Origin: Sediminibacillus dalangtanensis
Lineage (GTDB): Bacteria; Bacillota; Bacilli; Bacillales; Amphibacillaceae
Direction: 5' to 3'
Length of the DNA stretch: 64,000 nt
NCBI RefSeq assembly: GCF_017792025.1
Contig: NZ_CP046956.1
Coordinates: forward strand, 2,046,001-2,110,000
Every line of letters begins with the position of its first letter. Within the stretch, counting starts at the first letter, position 1. The notes beneath the pieces are model-generated. The model was not told the DNA's origin and ran no database searches. It worked only from the letters and a program-made list of their open reading frames with translations. Positions 9,105-19,387 of the stretch are shown piece after piece. A program made the translations under genes and the position numbers.

Positions 9105-9614
9105 TTACGCCTCCCCTCTCGGTTTTGTAGGTCCAAGCAATAAGGTCCCATCTTCAATTTTATATTCATAGAAATCCAAGCCTTCCGGCGGCGGTGTGTT
9201 TGGTACATTTTCACCGCTCTTGTAATAACGGCCGTCATGGCACGGGCAATAGAATTGATCAGGATAATCATCATTACCGGCCCATGTGACCATACAGCCA
9301 AGGTGCTTACAAATCGGAGACAGTGCCACAATATCACCATTTTCATCTTTGTAGACCCAGGCTGTTTTTGTTACGGTTGACTCATACCAGGCGTCGACCT
9401 GATCAATTTCCCAGTCAACCCTTGTAGGTTCTTCCGTGATGTTTTCCACATCTTCAACAGCTTTAAATTCGCCAGTGGTAGAAGCCTGCAAAGCTGGGTC
9501 GATAGCGAAACGCACCATCGGCGCAAGCATTCCGGCAGCCATAAACCCACCCACGCCTGTAAGCGTATAATTCAAAAACTGGCGACGGGACACTTGTTGT
9601 CTCTTTTCACTCAT
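9105..9614 (-). CDS. qcrA: Menaquinol:cytochrome c reductase, Rieske iron-sulfur subunit
   Basis: 169 residues. A twin-arginine type N-terminus (SRRQFLN at 9-15) and hydrophobic anchor precede the Rieske domain. The [2Fe-2S] ligands are visible as Cys102-x-His104 in CKHLGC and Cys123-x-x-His126 in CPCHDG, with Cys107 and Cys125 forming the usual disulfide. First gene of qcrABC, with its own sigma-A promoter at 9678-9706. Confidence 0.97.
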   Translation of the reverse strand: MSEKRQQVSRRQFLNYTLTGVGGFMAAGMLAPMVRFAIDPALQASTTGEFKAVEDVENITEEPTRVDWEIDQVDAWYESTVTKTAWVYKDENGDIVALSPICKHLGCMVTWAGNDDYPDQFYCPCHDGRYYKSGENVPNTPPPEGLDFYEYKIEDGTLLLGPTKPRGEA

Positions 9615-9677
9615 GGTTTACCCCCCTCTATGCTAAAATCCAACACATGATAATATCAAGTTTACTAGGACATATCC

Positions 9678-9706
9678 ATGATAGCGCAATCTGTTTGTCC
9701 GGTCAA
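9678..9706 (-). promoter_or_regulatory. Sigma-A promoter of qcrABC
   Basis: On the minus strand: TTGACC, 17 bases, TATCAT, 64 bases before the qcrA ATG. The 242-base gap to ypiF holds nothing else recognised. Confidence 0.65.
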
Positions 9707-9856
9707 TAAATTATAAGCAGGCGGACAAAGTTTCTATAACAGGAGTTGACTGGCTCCGTGCCGCAAGTCGACGCTAGCCATTTCCATTTGATTCAGCCAG
9801 CTGCAACTCGAACAAGCTTAAAGCTTTACTGTTCTTACTGATTCGTGCCAAGAATG

Positions 9857-10315
9857 TTACCAATAGGTTTTGATCAGGTCGGTCAGTTGGCTGACCTGGT
9901 CTTTAATGATAGTTTGTGTTTCTTTCGACTGCGTGTCTTCGGACTGGATGGCCGGCAGCCATAACAGGTTACCGTTCAAGTTCCGCTCCTGTTTCTTCCA
10001 ATGCGGGTCAAAACTGAAGAAGAACACATGCTTGAACGGCCTCTCGCTTGCTTTAGCCGCCCATTCATTCAGTCGCGAAACCTCTGCACCCAAGTTCTCC
10101 GAAGCAAGATAATGATAGGCTGGCAGTAAAAAGATTCTTCCTTTAAAGTGCTTTTCCATTTCTCTTACAAAAATCATGCCTGTTTCCTGCTGGGCCGCAC
10201 TTTTTTCCATTTCCTTCTGATTTGTAAAGGTAACCGGAATCAGCGGAATGAGTAAAGTATCAATATACTCTTCTGCGGTAAAATACTGACCCAAATCTTG
10301 TTTGTTCCATTGCAT
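9857..10315 (-). CDS. ypiF: DUF2487 protein, YpiF
   Basis: 152-residue soluble protein matching YpiF (DUF2487) by position between qcrA and ypiB and by its N-terminus MQWNKQDLGQYF. Function unknown. No catalytic motif or membrane segment is seen. A terminator hairpin lies between it and ypiB, so it may have its own promoter. Confidence 0.8.
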   Translation of the reverse strand: MQWNKQDLGQYFTAEEYIDTLLIPLIPVTFTNQKEMEKSAAQQETGMIFVREMEKHFKGRIFLLPAYHYLASENLGAEVSRLNEWAAKASERPFKHVFFFSFDPHWKKQERNLNGNLLWLPAIQSEDTQSKETQTIIKDQVSQLTDLIKTYW

Positions 10316-10361
10316 GGTCTGTCACCTTTCCTATTCTTTGTCACTTTACTAAAAATATCAT

Positions 10362-10406
10362 AAAAAAGAGCGAATTTCATCTAATAAAAATGAAATCCGC
10401 TCTTTC
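10362..10406 (-). terminator. Terminator downstream of ypiB
   Basis: AAAGAGCGAATTTCAT pairs with ATGAAATCCGCTCTTT (one mismatch), with a T run on the minus strand. It ends the ypiA-ypiB transcript. Confidence 0.85.
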
Positions 10407-10432
10407 CATCTCATGCACCAGATGTATGTCAC

Positions 10433-10993
10433 CTACTTCACCTGCGCAAATCTATCTTCCAGTTCCCTCAATTCTCTGATCAACCGGTCGAAGCTTGACT
10501 GATCCCGATTATCCAGCGCCAAGTCAATTCCTTCTTGCAATCTTTGTTTCTGGGTTTGATAAATGGATTTATCCAACATTTTCTTCGCAGCCAGACGATC
10601 TTTTTTTGTAATAAAGTAGTCATCCGGGAGATATGGATTATCTTCCAATACTGCTACATAAGAGGCTGATTGGTTCGCATTTTTAAAATTGAGTTGAATA
10701 TATACCGGATCCTTTCGGTTCAGCCGTATGTCATGAAACGATTTTTCGGCATCGGTCGTGACGATATGGTTTTTATAAAAGCGAAAAGGAGCTTCCTCTG
10801 AGCAGAAGGTAGAGATGACAATTCCCCGCGGACAATACCTTGCTTCCCTGATAAAATGGACGCGCTCTAATAAGTTTTCATGATTGATTAAATAGTTCAA
10901 AATCCAGACACTTTCTCTTCTTTTCAACTGATAATTTCGTAAAAACCAGCGAATAAATTCTTTTTTATCCTTAATTGAAATAGGTGTGTTCAA
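10433..10993 (-). CDS. ypiB: UPF0302 family protein, YpiB
   Basis: 186 residues of the UPF0302/YpiB family, with the conserved N-terminal segment [18 protein letters not shown]. No enzymatic function is established. The start is TTG at 10993, with GGAGG eleven bases upstream, and matches the family's N-terminus. It lies 29 bases downstream of the ypiA TPR protein, the usual ypiA-ypiB pair next to the aro operon. Confidence 0.85.
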   Translation of the reverse strand: MNTPISIKDKKEFIRWFLRNYQLKRRESVWILNYLINHENLLERVHFIREARYCPRGIVISTFCSEEAPFRFYKNHIVTTDAEKSFHDIRLNRKDPVYIQLNFKNANQSASYVAVLEDNPYLPDDYFITKKDRLAAKKMLDKSIYQTQKQRLQEGIDLALDNRDQSSFDRLIRELRELEDRFAQVK

Positions 10994-11022
10994 CGCAATT
11001 GCTCCCTCCTTCTTAAAGAGAG

Positions 11023-12285
11023 TTAAAAATCCTCCGACTCGGTCAAACGACTAAGATATCCCTCGATTTCTGTATCGCTTGGCTCCAATTTTAAATACTT
11101 GGCAAACACCTCTTTCGCTTCCCGGATCCTCCCTTCTTCCACTAGAAAATATCCATATTCTTTTAGGAAGTCAGCGTCTTCTGTAAAGTTATTATATGCA
11201 GTTTGATATTGAATTAATGCATCATGATAGGATTCTGTCTCCTGGTATGCCCGGGCAAGTTCCCACCGATAATTGGCATCCTCTTCCCCGTTTTCCAGCA
11301 GCCTGGTTAACAGTTCGACAATAGCTTCATAATCGCTATTCCCTTTATATGTTTCAATTAAAAACAATACCGCTTCTTTAAAGCCTGGATCCATAGCTAC
11401 TGCCTCTTCGACAAGTTTATAGCTTTCTTCCTGGTGACCCAGCTTAAGTGCGAGCACACCTGCTAGGTGATAAAGTTCCTTGTTGAACTCATCCGCTTTC
11501 AAGCCTTTCTTCGCCGTTTCGTACGCTTCTTCTACCATCCCTTCAGACTCATAGGTTTGCGCTAAATATAAATAAACAGACTGGTAGTATGGATCACTTT
11601 TGATCACCTGCTCCCAGACATTGATGGCAATGTCTGGCCTTTGTGCCCGATACGCAGTGAACCCGTATTTAAATAAGTTGTCAGGATTTTCGCTTTCCAT
11701 TTCCTGATAGTAATCGATCGCCTTTTCGAACTCTCCTGTCGCGGCATAGGCCTCTGCCAACCTTGCTGCAATTTCAATATCACTGATGACTGGCTGTACC
11801 TCTGCCACTTTTTCATAATAAGGAATCGATTTCTGGTATTCTCCAGTGGAAAAAGCCAGTTCTCCCAACGCAAAGTCGATTACGGGCTCAGTGGGATCAA
11901 AATTTTTTGCCTCCAGCAGTTTTTGCTCGGAAACCTCAAACAGTCCTTGGGCCTGGTATAAATCAGCCAGTTGAACGAGTGCTTCCATGTATTCTTCGTC
12001 TTCAGGAGAAAAACGGTTCAAGACATCAATTGCCTCTTCATCTTCATCAAGATCGATATGAATTTCCGCCAGCATGATTTTCAGTTCGGCTTCCTTAGGG
12101 TACTGTTCGGAAAGGGTTTGAAAAATAAATTTTGCCTCTTCCAGCATTCCCCATTGCATATAAAGTTCGCCGATCGTGTATTTTTCTTCTTCATTTGCCT
12201 GAGGAAGATAGGTTTCCAGTCTATCGATCGCTTCCTCTGTTTTATTTTGTTCCATCAATTTTATCGCTTCATGAATTTCCTGCAT
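11023..12285 (-). CDS. ypiA: TPR-repeat protein, YpiA
   Basis: 420-residue protein made almost entirely of about ten to eleven tetratricopeptide repeats, recognisable as A/G-x-x-Y/F units such as [18 protein letters not shown] and [18 protein letters not shown] arrays serve as protein-binding scaffolds; no partner is known here. The ATG at 12285 follows AAGGA by nine bases and replaces a TTG at 12315. Acidic overall, no signal peptide. Confidence 0.88.
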   Translation of the reverse strand: MQEIHEAIKLMEQNKTEEAIDRLETYLPQANEEEKYTIGELYMQWGMLEEAKFIFQTLSEQYPKEAELKIMLAEIHIDLDEDEEAIDVLNRFSPEDEEYMEALVQLADLYQAQGLFEVSEQKLLEAKNFDPTEPVIDFALGELAFSTGEYQKSIPYYEKVAEVQPVISDIEIAARLAEAYAATGEFEKAIDYYQEMESENPDNLFKYGFTAYRAQRPDIAINVWEQVIKSDPYYQSVYLYLAQTYESEGMVEEAYETAKKGLKADEFNKELYHLAGVLALKLGHQEESYKLVEEAVAMDPGFKEAVLFLIETYKGNSDYEAIVELLTRLLENGEEDANYRWELARAYQETESYHDALIQYQTAYNNFTEDADFLKEYGYFLVEEGRIREAKEVFAKYLKLEPSDTEIEGYLSRLTESEDF

Positions 12286-12320
12286 GCTAGGACATCCTTT
12301 CTCATTACCGCACAACGCTT

Positions 12321-13196
12321 CTATACAAAGTGACCAGGTATGGACACTTTCTTGTACATGCCGTTACCTTTCCGGCATTTAACGATATGGTTTACTTTGA
12401 TTACTTTTCCTTTGGCGACTGTAACCTCCGGAATAGCTTTATGATATCGGAAATTGTGCGGTTCATCAATGGATTGGTTTTCTTGAAAGAGGAACAGATT
12501 ATAGTCAGCACTGGCATGCGGTATTAATTCGCCTTTATACGGAGAAATTCCTGTCTTTCTTAACAGTTTTTTTGGTAAAGGCAGTTCTAATTCTGTTGCA
12601 TCGACGAGGGTGAGATCAAGTTCAGGAGCAATAGACGGCCAGTCAACGGATTGCTGCCTGTGAGTCCGTTTGGAGGATGAGAGCATCAAGAGCGGTATTT
12701 TTGTCAGACTTTGGGCCTGATGAATCCATTCCCATTTTATCTTTTGCCCATCCTTGAGAGGGTCCTGCTCGACAAGAAGGAACGGAACTTTCTGCCTTCC
12801 GAAAAACCGAACCATTTCCGGGCGTATTTGGGACAATGGAATCCTTGGAACAATCATGTAATCAATCGGAGATTCTGTCAGCTTCTTCTGGAAAGAGGTG
12901 AAATTTCTTTTATAATCGCTGTGACTGCGTATCGGCAGTTGGCACAGTATCAAAGTGCATCCTCGATAAATAAACTTTTTTAGATTTATTTCCAAGGATG
13001 CTTGTTGGTAAAAAGGCTCTTCTATATCTAAATACACCTTTCCAGGACCAACCCAGAATTGTTTGGTATTCATTTCCCTTGCTGGTGCTTTATCGTTAAT
13101 CCGGCGGGTGAATCTCCCGTTTTCCACCATCATGCTTTTTGACTGCCAGCCATCTTCGTCATACACATACTCATTGTAAAAATAATAAGCCCCCAT
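12321..13196 (-). CDS. Unrecognised 291-residue protein between aroA and ypiA
   Basis: I do not recognise this protein. The ATG at 13196 has a textbook AGGAGGTG site seven bases upstream; the open frame extends to 13286 but that part overlaps aroA. The N-terminus (YYFYNEYVYDEDGW, then MVENGRFTRR) faintly recalls the small composite domain that opens amidohydrolase proteins, but no metal-binding HxH or catalytic motif is present. The middle has alternating hydrophobic strands and a PRIPLSQIRPEMVRFF segment; the end is basic and rich in Lys/Val. It sits between aroA and ypiA, where B. subtilis has no gene. Confidence 0.75.
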   Translation of the reverse strand: MGAYYFYNEYVYDEDGWQSKSMMVENGRFTRRINDKAPAREMNTKQFWVGPGKVYLDIEEPFYQQASLEINLKKFIYRGCTLILCQLPIRSHSDYKRNFTSFQKKLTESPIDYMIVPRIPLSQIRPEMVRFFGRQKVPFLLVEQDPLKDGQKIKWEWIHQAQSLTKIPLLMLSSSKRTHRQQSVDWPSIAPELDLTLVDATELELPLPKKLLRKTGISPYKGELIPHASADYNLFLFQENQSIDEPHNFRYHKAIPEVTVAKGKVIKVNHIVKCRKGNGMYKKVSIPGHFV

Positions 13197-13248
13197 GCTT
13201 GTACACCTCCTAACAGGATTTATACAAACTATGAGGGCAATAGGACAA

Positions 13249-14547
13249 CTATGAGTGATCTGTTGTGACTTTTTCCAAGTGTTCAAAAAAAGCTGGATAG
13301 GAAATATTGATACAATCCGGGTTATTCAATGTTACTGGCCCATCTGTCACAAAGGAGGCAATGCCAGCCATCATGCCGATCCGGTGGTCTCCGTATGAAT
13401 CCACTGTTCCACCGTGCAGGGGCGTTTTCCCTTTAATGACCATCCCGTCTTCGGTAACTTCCACTTTTGCTCCTAACGCCTGAAGCGTTTTGGCAACAGC
13501 AGCAATTCTGTCCGTTTCTTTATAACGCAGTTCTTCCGCATTTCGGATATGTGTTTCTCCTTCTGCCTGGGTAGCCAACAAAGCCACAATCGGCAATTCA
13601 TCAATTAAACGCGGAATTACTTCGCCGGCAATGATGGTGCCTTTCAACGGAGCATAGTCGATCCGGATATCACCAAAAGCCTCTCCGCCATTCCGTTTTT
13701 CATCAAGAATCGTGATTTCTGCACCCATGCTTGTAAGGACATCAAGTATCCCGGTTCTCGTCGGATTTAGTCCAACCCGCTTGAGAACGAGTGAACTTCC
13801 TGGGACTAAAGCCGCCGCAACAGCAAAAAAAGCAGCAGAAGAAATGTCGCCGGGAACTTCCACGTTTGTGCCTTTCAGTTTTTGGCCCCCGTTAATCGAT
13901 ATCCGCTCACCTTTGATATCAAGCGTGGCACCGAACCCGTTTAGCATGGTTTCTGTATGGTTTCTGGTTGCGGTTTTTTCGATTACGGTGGTTCTTCCGT
14001 CTGCCTGTAAGCCTGCTAACAAAACGCAGGATTTCACCTGGGCACTTTTTACAGGCGGTTCATAGTCAATAGATTGAAGCTTTCCTCCCCTGACCGCCAG
14101 GGGCAATAGTCTACCGCCTGTCCTCCCGTCAATTTCTGCACCCATTTGTTTTAGTGGCACTGTCACCCGATCCATTGGACGGCGGGATAAAGAATCATCT
14201 CCGTACAAAACAAAATGATAAGGCAGTCCGGCTAGAACTCCTATGAGGAGACGGGCAGTTGTTCCCGAGTTTCCTAAGTTGATAGGCTGGGAAGGTTCTT
14301 GGAGCGCATCCTTCCCCTTCCCGTATACAATGATTTTTTCTTCGTTCACCTCAATGTGTACACCCATCGCTCGAAAAGCATCAATAGTCCTTAAACAATC
14401 CTCTCCCTGCAAGAAGTTGGTTATTTCTGTAACTCCTTCGGCTAGTGAACCGAAAATCACAGCACGATGAGAAATCGATTTATCTCCTGGAACTGCCAAT
14501 TCTCCAGTCAGCGGAGAGTGGGCAGAATGGAAAGTTCGCTGAGCCAT
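13249..14547 (-). CDS. aroA: 3-phosphoshikimate 1-carboxyvinyltransferase (EPSP synthase)
   Basis: Joins shikimate-3-phosphate and phosphoenolpyruvate, step six of the shikimate pathway (called aroE in B. subtilis). 432 residues in the usual two-lobed length, with the N-terminal PGDKSISHRA loop at about 20-29, LGNSGTTARL near residue 92 and the C-terminal DHRIGMMAG region. Last gene of the aroC-aroB-aroH-hisC-tyrA-aroA operon, 14 bases after tyrA. Confidence 0.97.
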   Translation of the reverse strand: MAQRTFHSAHSPLTGELAVPGDKSISHRAVIFGSLAEGVTEITNFLQGEDCLRTIDAFRAMGVHIEVNEEKIIVYGKGKDALQEPSQPINLGNSGTTARLLIGVLAGLPYHFVLYGDDSLSRRPMDRVTVPLKQMGAEIDGRTGGRLLPLAVRGGKLQSIDYEPPVKSAQVKSCVLLAGLQADGRTTVIEKTATRNHTETMLNGFGATLDIKGERISINGGQKLKGTNVEVPGDISSAAFFAVAAALVPGSSLVLKRVGLNPTRTGILDVLTSMGAEITILDEKRNGGEAFGDIRIDYAPLKGTIIAGEVIPRLIDELPIVALLATQAEGETHIRNAEELRYKETDRIAAVAKTLQALGAKVEVTEDGMVIKGKTPLHGGTVDSYGDHRIGMMAGIASFVTDGPVTLNNPDCINISYPAFFEHLEKVTTDHS

Positions 14548-14561
14548 TTTCTCTTCTCCTT

Positions 14562-15662
14562 TTACTCTTGTATGGTGGTTTCGTAACCTTTTCCTGATAA
14601 AATCCGATCACTATCCTGCTGTGATTTTTTATCAGGGAAACTTAAGCGAAGAACCCCTGTTATTCCTTCGCGAATTTCCAGTATCTCGATATTGTTTATA
14701 CTGATTTGACTAGAGGCCAGTAGTTCTACTACCTTCAGCAAGGCTCCCGGTTGATCGCGAATATCGACATAAAGATCGTAAAAGGCAGGGATCGCTCCTT
14801 TTTTCTTAGGTGCCAGTCCGTCGCGGTACTCCTTCGCCTGTTCTAAATAATCATACATCGTTTCCCGGTCACCATTCTCCAGCAGTTCCTTCAGCGAGCT
14901 CATTTCAGATATCCAGTCCTCCAGCAAACCGGCCATACCCTGACGATTGTGAAAAAAGATGTCCTGCCACATCTCGGGATTGCTGGATGCAATCCGAGTG
15001 ATATCCCGGAAACCGCCGGCAGCAAGTTTCGGTATATACGGATGTGTTTCCTGCCAGTTCTTGGCTTGGTGGACAAGCGAAGATGCAATCAGGTGAGGGA
15101 AATGCGAGATAACGCTCGTCATTTCATCATGCTCCACCGGATTCAATATCATGAAATTGCTTTTTGTTGCCTGCAACAAGGCTTGCAGCTCTTCTACCAC
15201 GTCATCTGTACAGTTATACATTGGCGACAAGACGTATATGGCATTTTCGAATAGATGGACTCTCGCAGCCTCGATCCCTTTCTTATGCGAACCGGCCATG
15301 GGATGGCCACCAATGAATCGAATGAACGGAGAAGTCAGTGACTGGGCCGCCTCCATAATCGGGCGTTTCACCGAAGAAACGTCTGATACAATCACTTGTT
15401 TATCCAATGAAAAAGTATTTAGCTGCTGCATTAGATGGACCGTTTTCGAAACCGGAGCTGCCAAAATAATGTAATCGGCCATTTGGGCAGCCTTTTCAAA
15501 ATCCTCCAGTCCTTCCTCTACAATGCCATTAAGGATGCAATATTCTAATACAGAAGAGTCGATATCGTAGCCGATTATACGGTGCTTGCCAGCCTGCTTA
15601 ATAGATAATGCAATAGAACCACCGATCAATCCTAGACCGGCGACCAGGACTGTTTTGTTCAC
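14562..15662 (-). CDS. tyrA: Prephenate dehydrogenase with C-terminal ACT domain
   Basis: NAD-dependent oxidative decarboxylation of prephenate to 4-hydroxyphenylpyruvate for tyrosine. 366 residues: Rossmann loop GLGLIGG at 9-15, the conserved GGHPMAGSHKKG segment near 118-129, and an ACT regulatory domain from about residue 295 (VDIRDQPGALLKVV), which in the family binds tyrosine. The start is GTG at 15662, overlapping the hisC stop (GTGA). Confidence 0.96.
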   Translation of the reverse strand: MNKTVLVAGLGLIGGSIALSIKQAGKHRIIGYDIDSSVLEYCILNGIVEEGLEDFEKAAQMADYIILAAPVSKTVHLMQQLNTFSLDKQVIVSDVSSVKRPIMEAAQSLTSPFIRFIGGHPMAGSHKKGIEAARVHLFENAIYVLSPMYNCTDDVVEELQALLQATKSNFMILNPVEHDEMTSVISHFPHLIASSLVHQAKNWQETHPYIPKLAAGGFRDITRIASSNPEMWQDIFFHNRQGMAGLLEDWISEMSSLKELLENGDRETMYDYLEQAKEYRDGLAPKKKGAIPAFYDLYVDIRDQPGALLKVVELLASSQISINNIEILEIREGITGVLRLSFPDKKSQQDSDRILSGKGYETTIQE

Positions 15663-16765
15663 TGTATCTTCCCTTCCTTTAAGGAAGTCAGATATTCACT
15701 GATATGCGACTCGAGTTCTATCATATCTTCCAGATTGCCGATGGTCACCCGGATTCCATTTGGATGGCCCAGAGCCTCTCCAGAACGGACAATGAATCCT
15801 TTGCTCAGTAAATGTTCAAACATCTCATCACCACTTACTGGCAACTTGACGAAAAGGAAATTGGTCTGTGAATCATAGTATTCTAGACCCTCTTGGTCAC
15901 AGAAGGCCATAAACTTTCGTTTATTTTCTGAATTTTTTTCAATAGATTCCCGTAAAAACCGGTCATCTTCCAAGGCAAGCAGAGCTGCTTTTTGAGCGGT
16001 GGATGTTGTATTGAAAGGTCCTCTGGTAATATTCAGCAGCATGGCGATCTCCTTGCTGGCAATGCCATATCCAATACGTAATCCTGCCAGCCCATACGCC
16101 TTGGAAAAAGTTCTCAGCACAATCAGATTAGCGTATGTTTCCAGTGCTTTGACTGAATCTGGAGCTCCATCTGTTTCGATATATTCATAGTAGGCTTCAT
16201 CCACTACGACAAGGACATGGTCGGGACATTTCTCCATTACAAAACGGAAATCTTCCTTATTAATTAATGAACCTGTTGGATTATTCGGAGAACAAAGCCA
16301 TAAAATCTTGGTCTCGTCATCGACTCGGTTCAGCATTCCCTGCAGATCATGATACCCATTCACTAATGGTACCTCCCGAACTTCGGCACCCTCAATCAGG
16401 GCATTGTGTTTATATTGCGGAAAAGTCGGATGAGCCATCACTGTATTTGTTCCTTCATCCAGGTAGGTTCGACAAATGATCTCCACTATTTCATCAGAAC
16501 CGCAGCCAAAGATCAGCTGTTCGCCATCAATGCCAAGCCTTTCTGCCAAACTGGCACGTAGAACAGTGGAGTAACCATCCGGGTATATTTCCAGACTTTT
16601 GATTAGTTCGGGTAAGGCCTGTTCGACTTTTGGCGAGAAACCAAATGGGTTCTCGTTTGAAGCAAGCTTGATTATTTTCTCGAGTCCATATTCCGCCTTC
16701 ACATCTTCTATTTGTTTACCTGGTTTGTAGGGTGCCATCCCTTTAAATACCTTTTTTGCTAACAT
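15659..16765 (-). CDS. hisC: Histidinol-phosphate aminotransferase
   Basis: Class II PLP-dependent aminotransferase of 368 residues; the Schiff-base lysine is K222 in TFSKAYGLAG, with SPNNPTG at 159-165. In B. subtilis the HisC of this locus serves both histidine synthesis and the last transamination of tyrosine/phenylalanine, which explains its place between aroH and tyrA. Here it follows aroH directly by 15 bases; the trp genes that separate them in B. subtilis are absent. Confidence 0.95.
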   Translation of the reverse strand: MLAKKVFKGMAPYKPGKQIEDVKAEYGLEKIIKLASNENPFGFSPKVEQALPELIKSLEIYPDGYSTVLRASLAERLGIDGEQLIFGCGSDEIVEIICRTYLDEGTNTVMAHPTFPQYKHNALIEGAEVREVPLVNGYHDLQGMLNRVDDETKILWLCSPNNPTGSLINKEDFRFVMEKCPDHVLVVVDEAYYEYIETDGAPDSVKALETYANLIVLRTFSKAYGLAGLRIGYGIASKEIAMLLNITRGPFNTTSTAQKAALLALEDDRFLRESIEKNSENKRKFMAFCDQEGLEYYDSQTNFLFVKLPVSGDEMFEHLLSKGFIVRSGEALGHPNGIRVTIGNLEDMIELESHISEYLTSLKEGKIQ

Positions 16766-16780
16766 TACTCCGTCCCCTCT

Positions 16781-17143
16781 CTAACGCGACAAATCTGGTC
16801 TCAACTGCACCGCCTGATTATGATAAATATGTTGAACTTCTTCCTGACGAGTATGACTGTTAACAGTCATCATAACACGAATGCATTTTGGAAGACTATT
16901 TGGAACTTCTATTTCTTTCATACACATGACCGGCACATACTTCCATCCGTTTATTTCGCGAAGTGCTTTGGCGGGAAAGCTTGCATTAATATCCGCTGTA
17001 GCAGATATCAGCACAGTTGCAATCTCATCTGGTGAAATCTTATTGACCTCCGCCATTTCCATGACCAGTTCCTTTGTATTAGCAACAATCTCATTTGCGT
17101 CATTTTCCGTTACTGTTGTAGCTCCCCTGATTCCTCTGATCAA
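16781..17143 (-). CDS. aroH: Chorismate mutase, AroH type
   Basis: Monofunctional 120-residue chorismate mutase of the trimeric AroH fold, rearranging chorismate to prephenate. Conserved residues seen include Arg6 in IRGIRGATT, and KCIRVMMTVN near residue 90 carrying the active-site arginine. It starts with TTG at 17143, overlapping the aroB stop codon (TTGA) with GGTGAT just upstream. Confidence 0.95.
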   Translation of the reverse strand: MIRGIRGATTVTENDANEIVANTKELVMEMAEVNKISPDEIATVLISATADINASFPAKALREINGWKYVPVMCMKEIEVPNSLPKCIRVMMTVNSHTRQEEVQHIYHNQAVQLRPDLSR

Positions 17144-18219
17144 TTCATCACCAACTCTCTAAAAAAATCATTTGCAATCTCGAGTAGTAATTCATCATTT
17201 ACTTCCCGTACTTCAAGCTGCCCTATTTTTTTCAACAATACCATTTGTATTCGTTGGTTTCTTGATTTTTTGTCAATCTTCATGCGATTCACCAGTCTCA
17301 CCGTGTCAATATCTTGAAATTCCATTGGGTAATGATTTTTTTTCAGCCAGTCGTGCAGCTTGTTTATCGGCAAAGTGTTGCCAAAAACAAACTCACTCAC
17401 TTTCATCGCAAAAAGCATTCCTATCGCAACTGCTTCACCATGGGTAATGCGACCATAACCGAGTTCTGCCTCCAGTGCGTGACCAAGCGTATGACCAAAA
17501 TTCAAGTATTGTCTGATTCCGTTTTCCTTTTCATCTTTTTCGACAATATCTGCTTTTACTTGTATTCCTTTAAGCAAATGTTCCGTCAATATGGAATTGG
17601 AAAGCTTGTGGATACCGCCTTGTGCCAGGACACTCTCATAATAGGCTTCATCGCTGATCAACCCATGCTTGACGACCTCTGCATAACCGGAACGGACCTC
17701 CTGCTCTGGAAGGGTGTATAGCGTTTCAACATCATAGATGACTGCCTCGGGTGGATAAAAGCTTCCGATCAAATTCTTCCCTTCCGGGTGGTTGATGGCG
17801 ACCTTTCCTCCGACACTGCTGTCATGTGCAAGTATTGTTGTCGGTACTTGGACATAATCAATCCCCCTCATATAAGTGGCAGCAACGAATCCAGCCAGAT
17901 CCCCTACAACCCCACCGCCAAGTGCTATGATTAAAGAATGGCGATCTAGCTGACGCTGAATGCATTCGGTTATCAAATCAAAATAAACGTCTTTGCTTTT
18001 TGATGCTTCTCCAGCGGGAACAATGGAAGTAAAAACGCTTTGGTCCTCCTCAAAAGCCGTTTTTACATCTTCCAGATAAAGATCGGCAACAGAGCTATCC
18101 GTCACAATCATGATGGTCTGGTATTCTTTTGGGAGAAAGGAAGGAAGTTTATGCCTGATTTTTTCTCCGATGTGCACGTCATATTGATTGGTGTTTGTTT
18201 CAATGGTGATTGAATTCAT
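17140..18219 (-). CDS. aroB: 3-dehydroquinate synthase
   Basis: Converts DAHP to 3-dehydroquinate, using NAD and a divalent metal. 359 residues with the glycine-rich nucleotide site ALGGGVVGDLAGF near residue 100 and the metal-ligand segments SGYAEVVKHG and NFGHTLGHALE. Coupled to both neighbours: aroC ends two bases before its start and aroH overlaps its stop. Confidence 0.97.
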   Translation of the reverse strand: MNSITIETNTNQYDVHIGEKIRHKLPSFLPKEYQTIMIVTDSSVADLYLEDVKTAFEEDQSVFTSIVPAGEASKSKDVYFDLITECIQRQLDRHSLIIALGGGVVGDLAGFVAATYMRGIDYVQVPTTILAHDSSVGGKVAINHPEGKNLIGSFYPPEAVIYDVETLYTLPEQEVRSGYAEVVKHGLISDEAYYESVLAQGGIHKLSNSILTEHLLKGIQVKADIVEKDEKENGIRQYLNFGHTLGHALEAELGYGRITHGEAVAIGMLFAMKVSEFVFGNTLPINKLHDWLKKNHYPMEFQDIDTVRLVNRMKIDKKSRNQRIQMVLLKKIGQLEVREVNDELLLEIANDFFRELVMN

Positions 18220-18220
18220 T

Positions 18221-19387
18221 TTAAAAATCCCTGATTTCTTTCCGATAAGATTCCAGCGCTTCTTTCAGTTTAGGGAACTGATCGTGAGGAAACTGTTCCA
18301 ACAGCCCTTTCGCCAATTCGAAAGCCACAACATGTTCCATTACAACAGACGCAGCAGGTACTGCACACGCGTCCGACCGCTCGATGCTAGCAGAAAAAGG
18401 TTCTTTTGAGTCGATATCTACACTTTGCAGCGGCTTATAAAGCGTAGGAATCGGCTTCATTACTCCTTTTACGACGATTGGCATGCCAGTGGTCATGCCA
18501 CCTTCAAAACCTCCCAAGCGGTTTGTTTTGCGGTAATAGCCTCTTTCTTTTTCCCAAGCAATTTCATCGTGTACTTCACTTCCATTTCTTCGTGCAGCTT
18601 CAAATCCGATACCAAATTCAACGCCTTTAAAGGCATTGATACTGGCAACACTACCGGCGATTCGTCCATCAAGTTTGCGATCATAATGGACATAAGAACC
18701 AACTCCTGCCGGCATTCCTTCCACGTATACTTCGCATACTCCACCGATGGAATCTCCCTCTTTTTTCGCCTGGTCGATTGCATCCATCATTTGACGGCCG
18801 GCATTTTCATCCAGACAGTGTACTGGTGATTGTTCTGAAATTCGCTTTCGTTCTTCCATTGTAAGATTTGGTTTGTCTTGCGCTTTGATTCCAGCTATTT
18901 CCCGAACATAGCCAACCACTTGGATATCCAACTCGGCAAGCAGCGTCTTCGCCACTGCCCCTGCTGCCACTCTGGCTGCTGTTTCCCTGGCAGAGGACCG
19001 CTCCAGTACATTCCTGATATCCCGGTGGCCATACTTCATCGCGCCGTTTAAATCTGCATGTCCCGGCCTCGGTCTGGTTACTGTCCGGCGTATTTTCTGT
19101 CCTTCCGGAAACGGATCTTCTCCCATAATATCTTCCCAGTGCTTAAAATCATCATTATGTATTACCATTGCTATTGGGGAACCCAGGGTATACCCGTGGC
19201 GTACGCCGCCTGCTATTTCAACCAGGTCTTTTTCAATTTGCATCCGCTTACCTCTGCCATGCCCTTTTTGTCTGCGCAATAACGATTCATTGATATTTTC
19301 TTTCGTTAAAGGAAGCTGGGCAGGCAGCCCTTCGATGATGGTGGTTAATTGTTTGCCATGTGATTCTCCGGCGGTTAAATAGCGCAT
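18221..19387 (-). CDS. aroC: Chorismate synthase
   Basis: Last step to chorismate (called aroF in B. subtilis), using reduced FMN. 388 residues with the family signatures GESHG at 7-11, [11 protein letters not shown], and [17 protein letters not shown]. The ATG at 19387 has GGAGG seven bases upstream; an in-frame start at 19408 would remove that spacing. First gene of the aromatic operon; a cre-like site lies at 19462-19477. Confidence 0.97.
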   Translation of the reverse strand: MRYLTAGESHGKQLTTIIEGLPAQLPLTKENINESLLRRQKGHGRGKRMQIEKDLVEIAGGVRHGYTLGSPIAMVIHNDDFKHWEDIMGEDPFPEGQKIRRTVTRPRPGHADLNGAMKYGHRDIRNVLERSSARETAARVAAGAVAKTLLAELDIQVVGYVREIAGIKAQDKPNLTMEERKRISEQSPVHCLDENAGRQMMDAIDQAKKEGDSIGGVCEVYVEGMPAGVGSYVHYDRKLDGRIAGSVASINAFKGVEFGIGFEAARRNGSEVHDEIAWEKERGYYRKTNRLGGFEGGMTTGMPIVVKGVMKPIPTLYKPLQSVDIDSKEPFSASIERSDACAVPAASVVMEHVVAFELAKGLLEQFPHDQFPKLKEALESYRKEIRDF

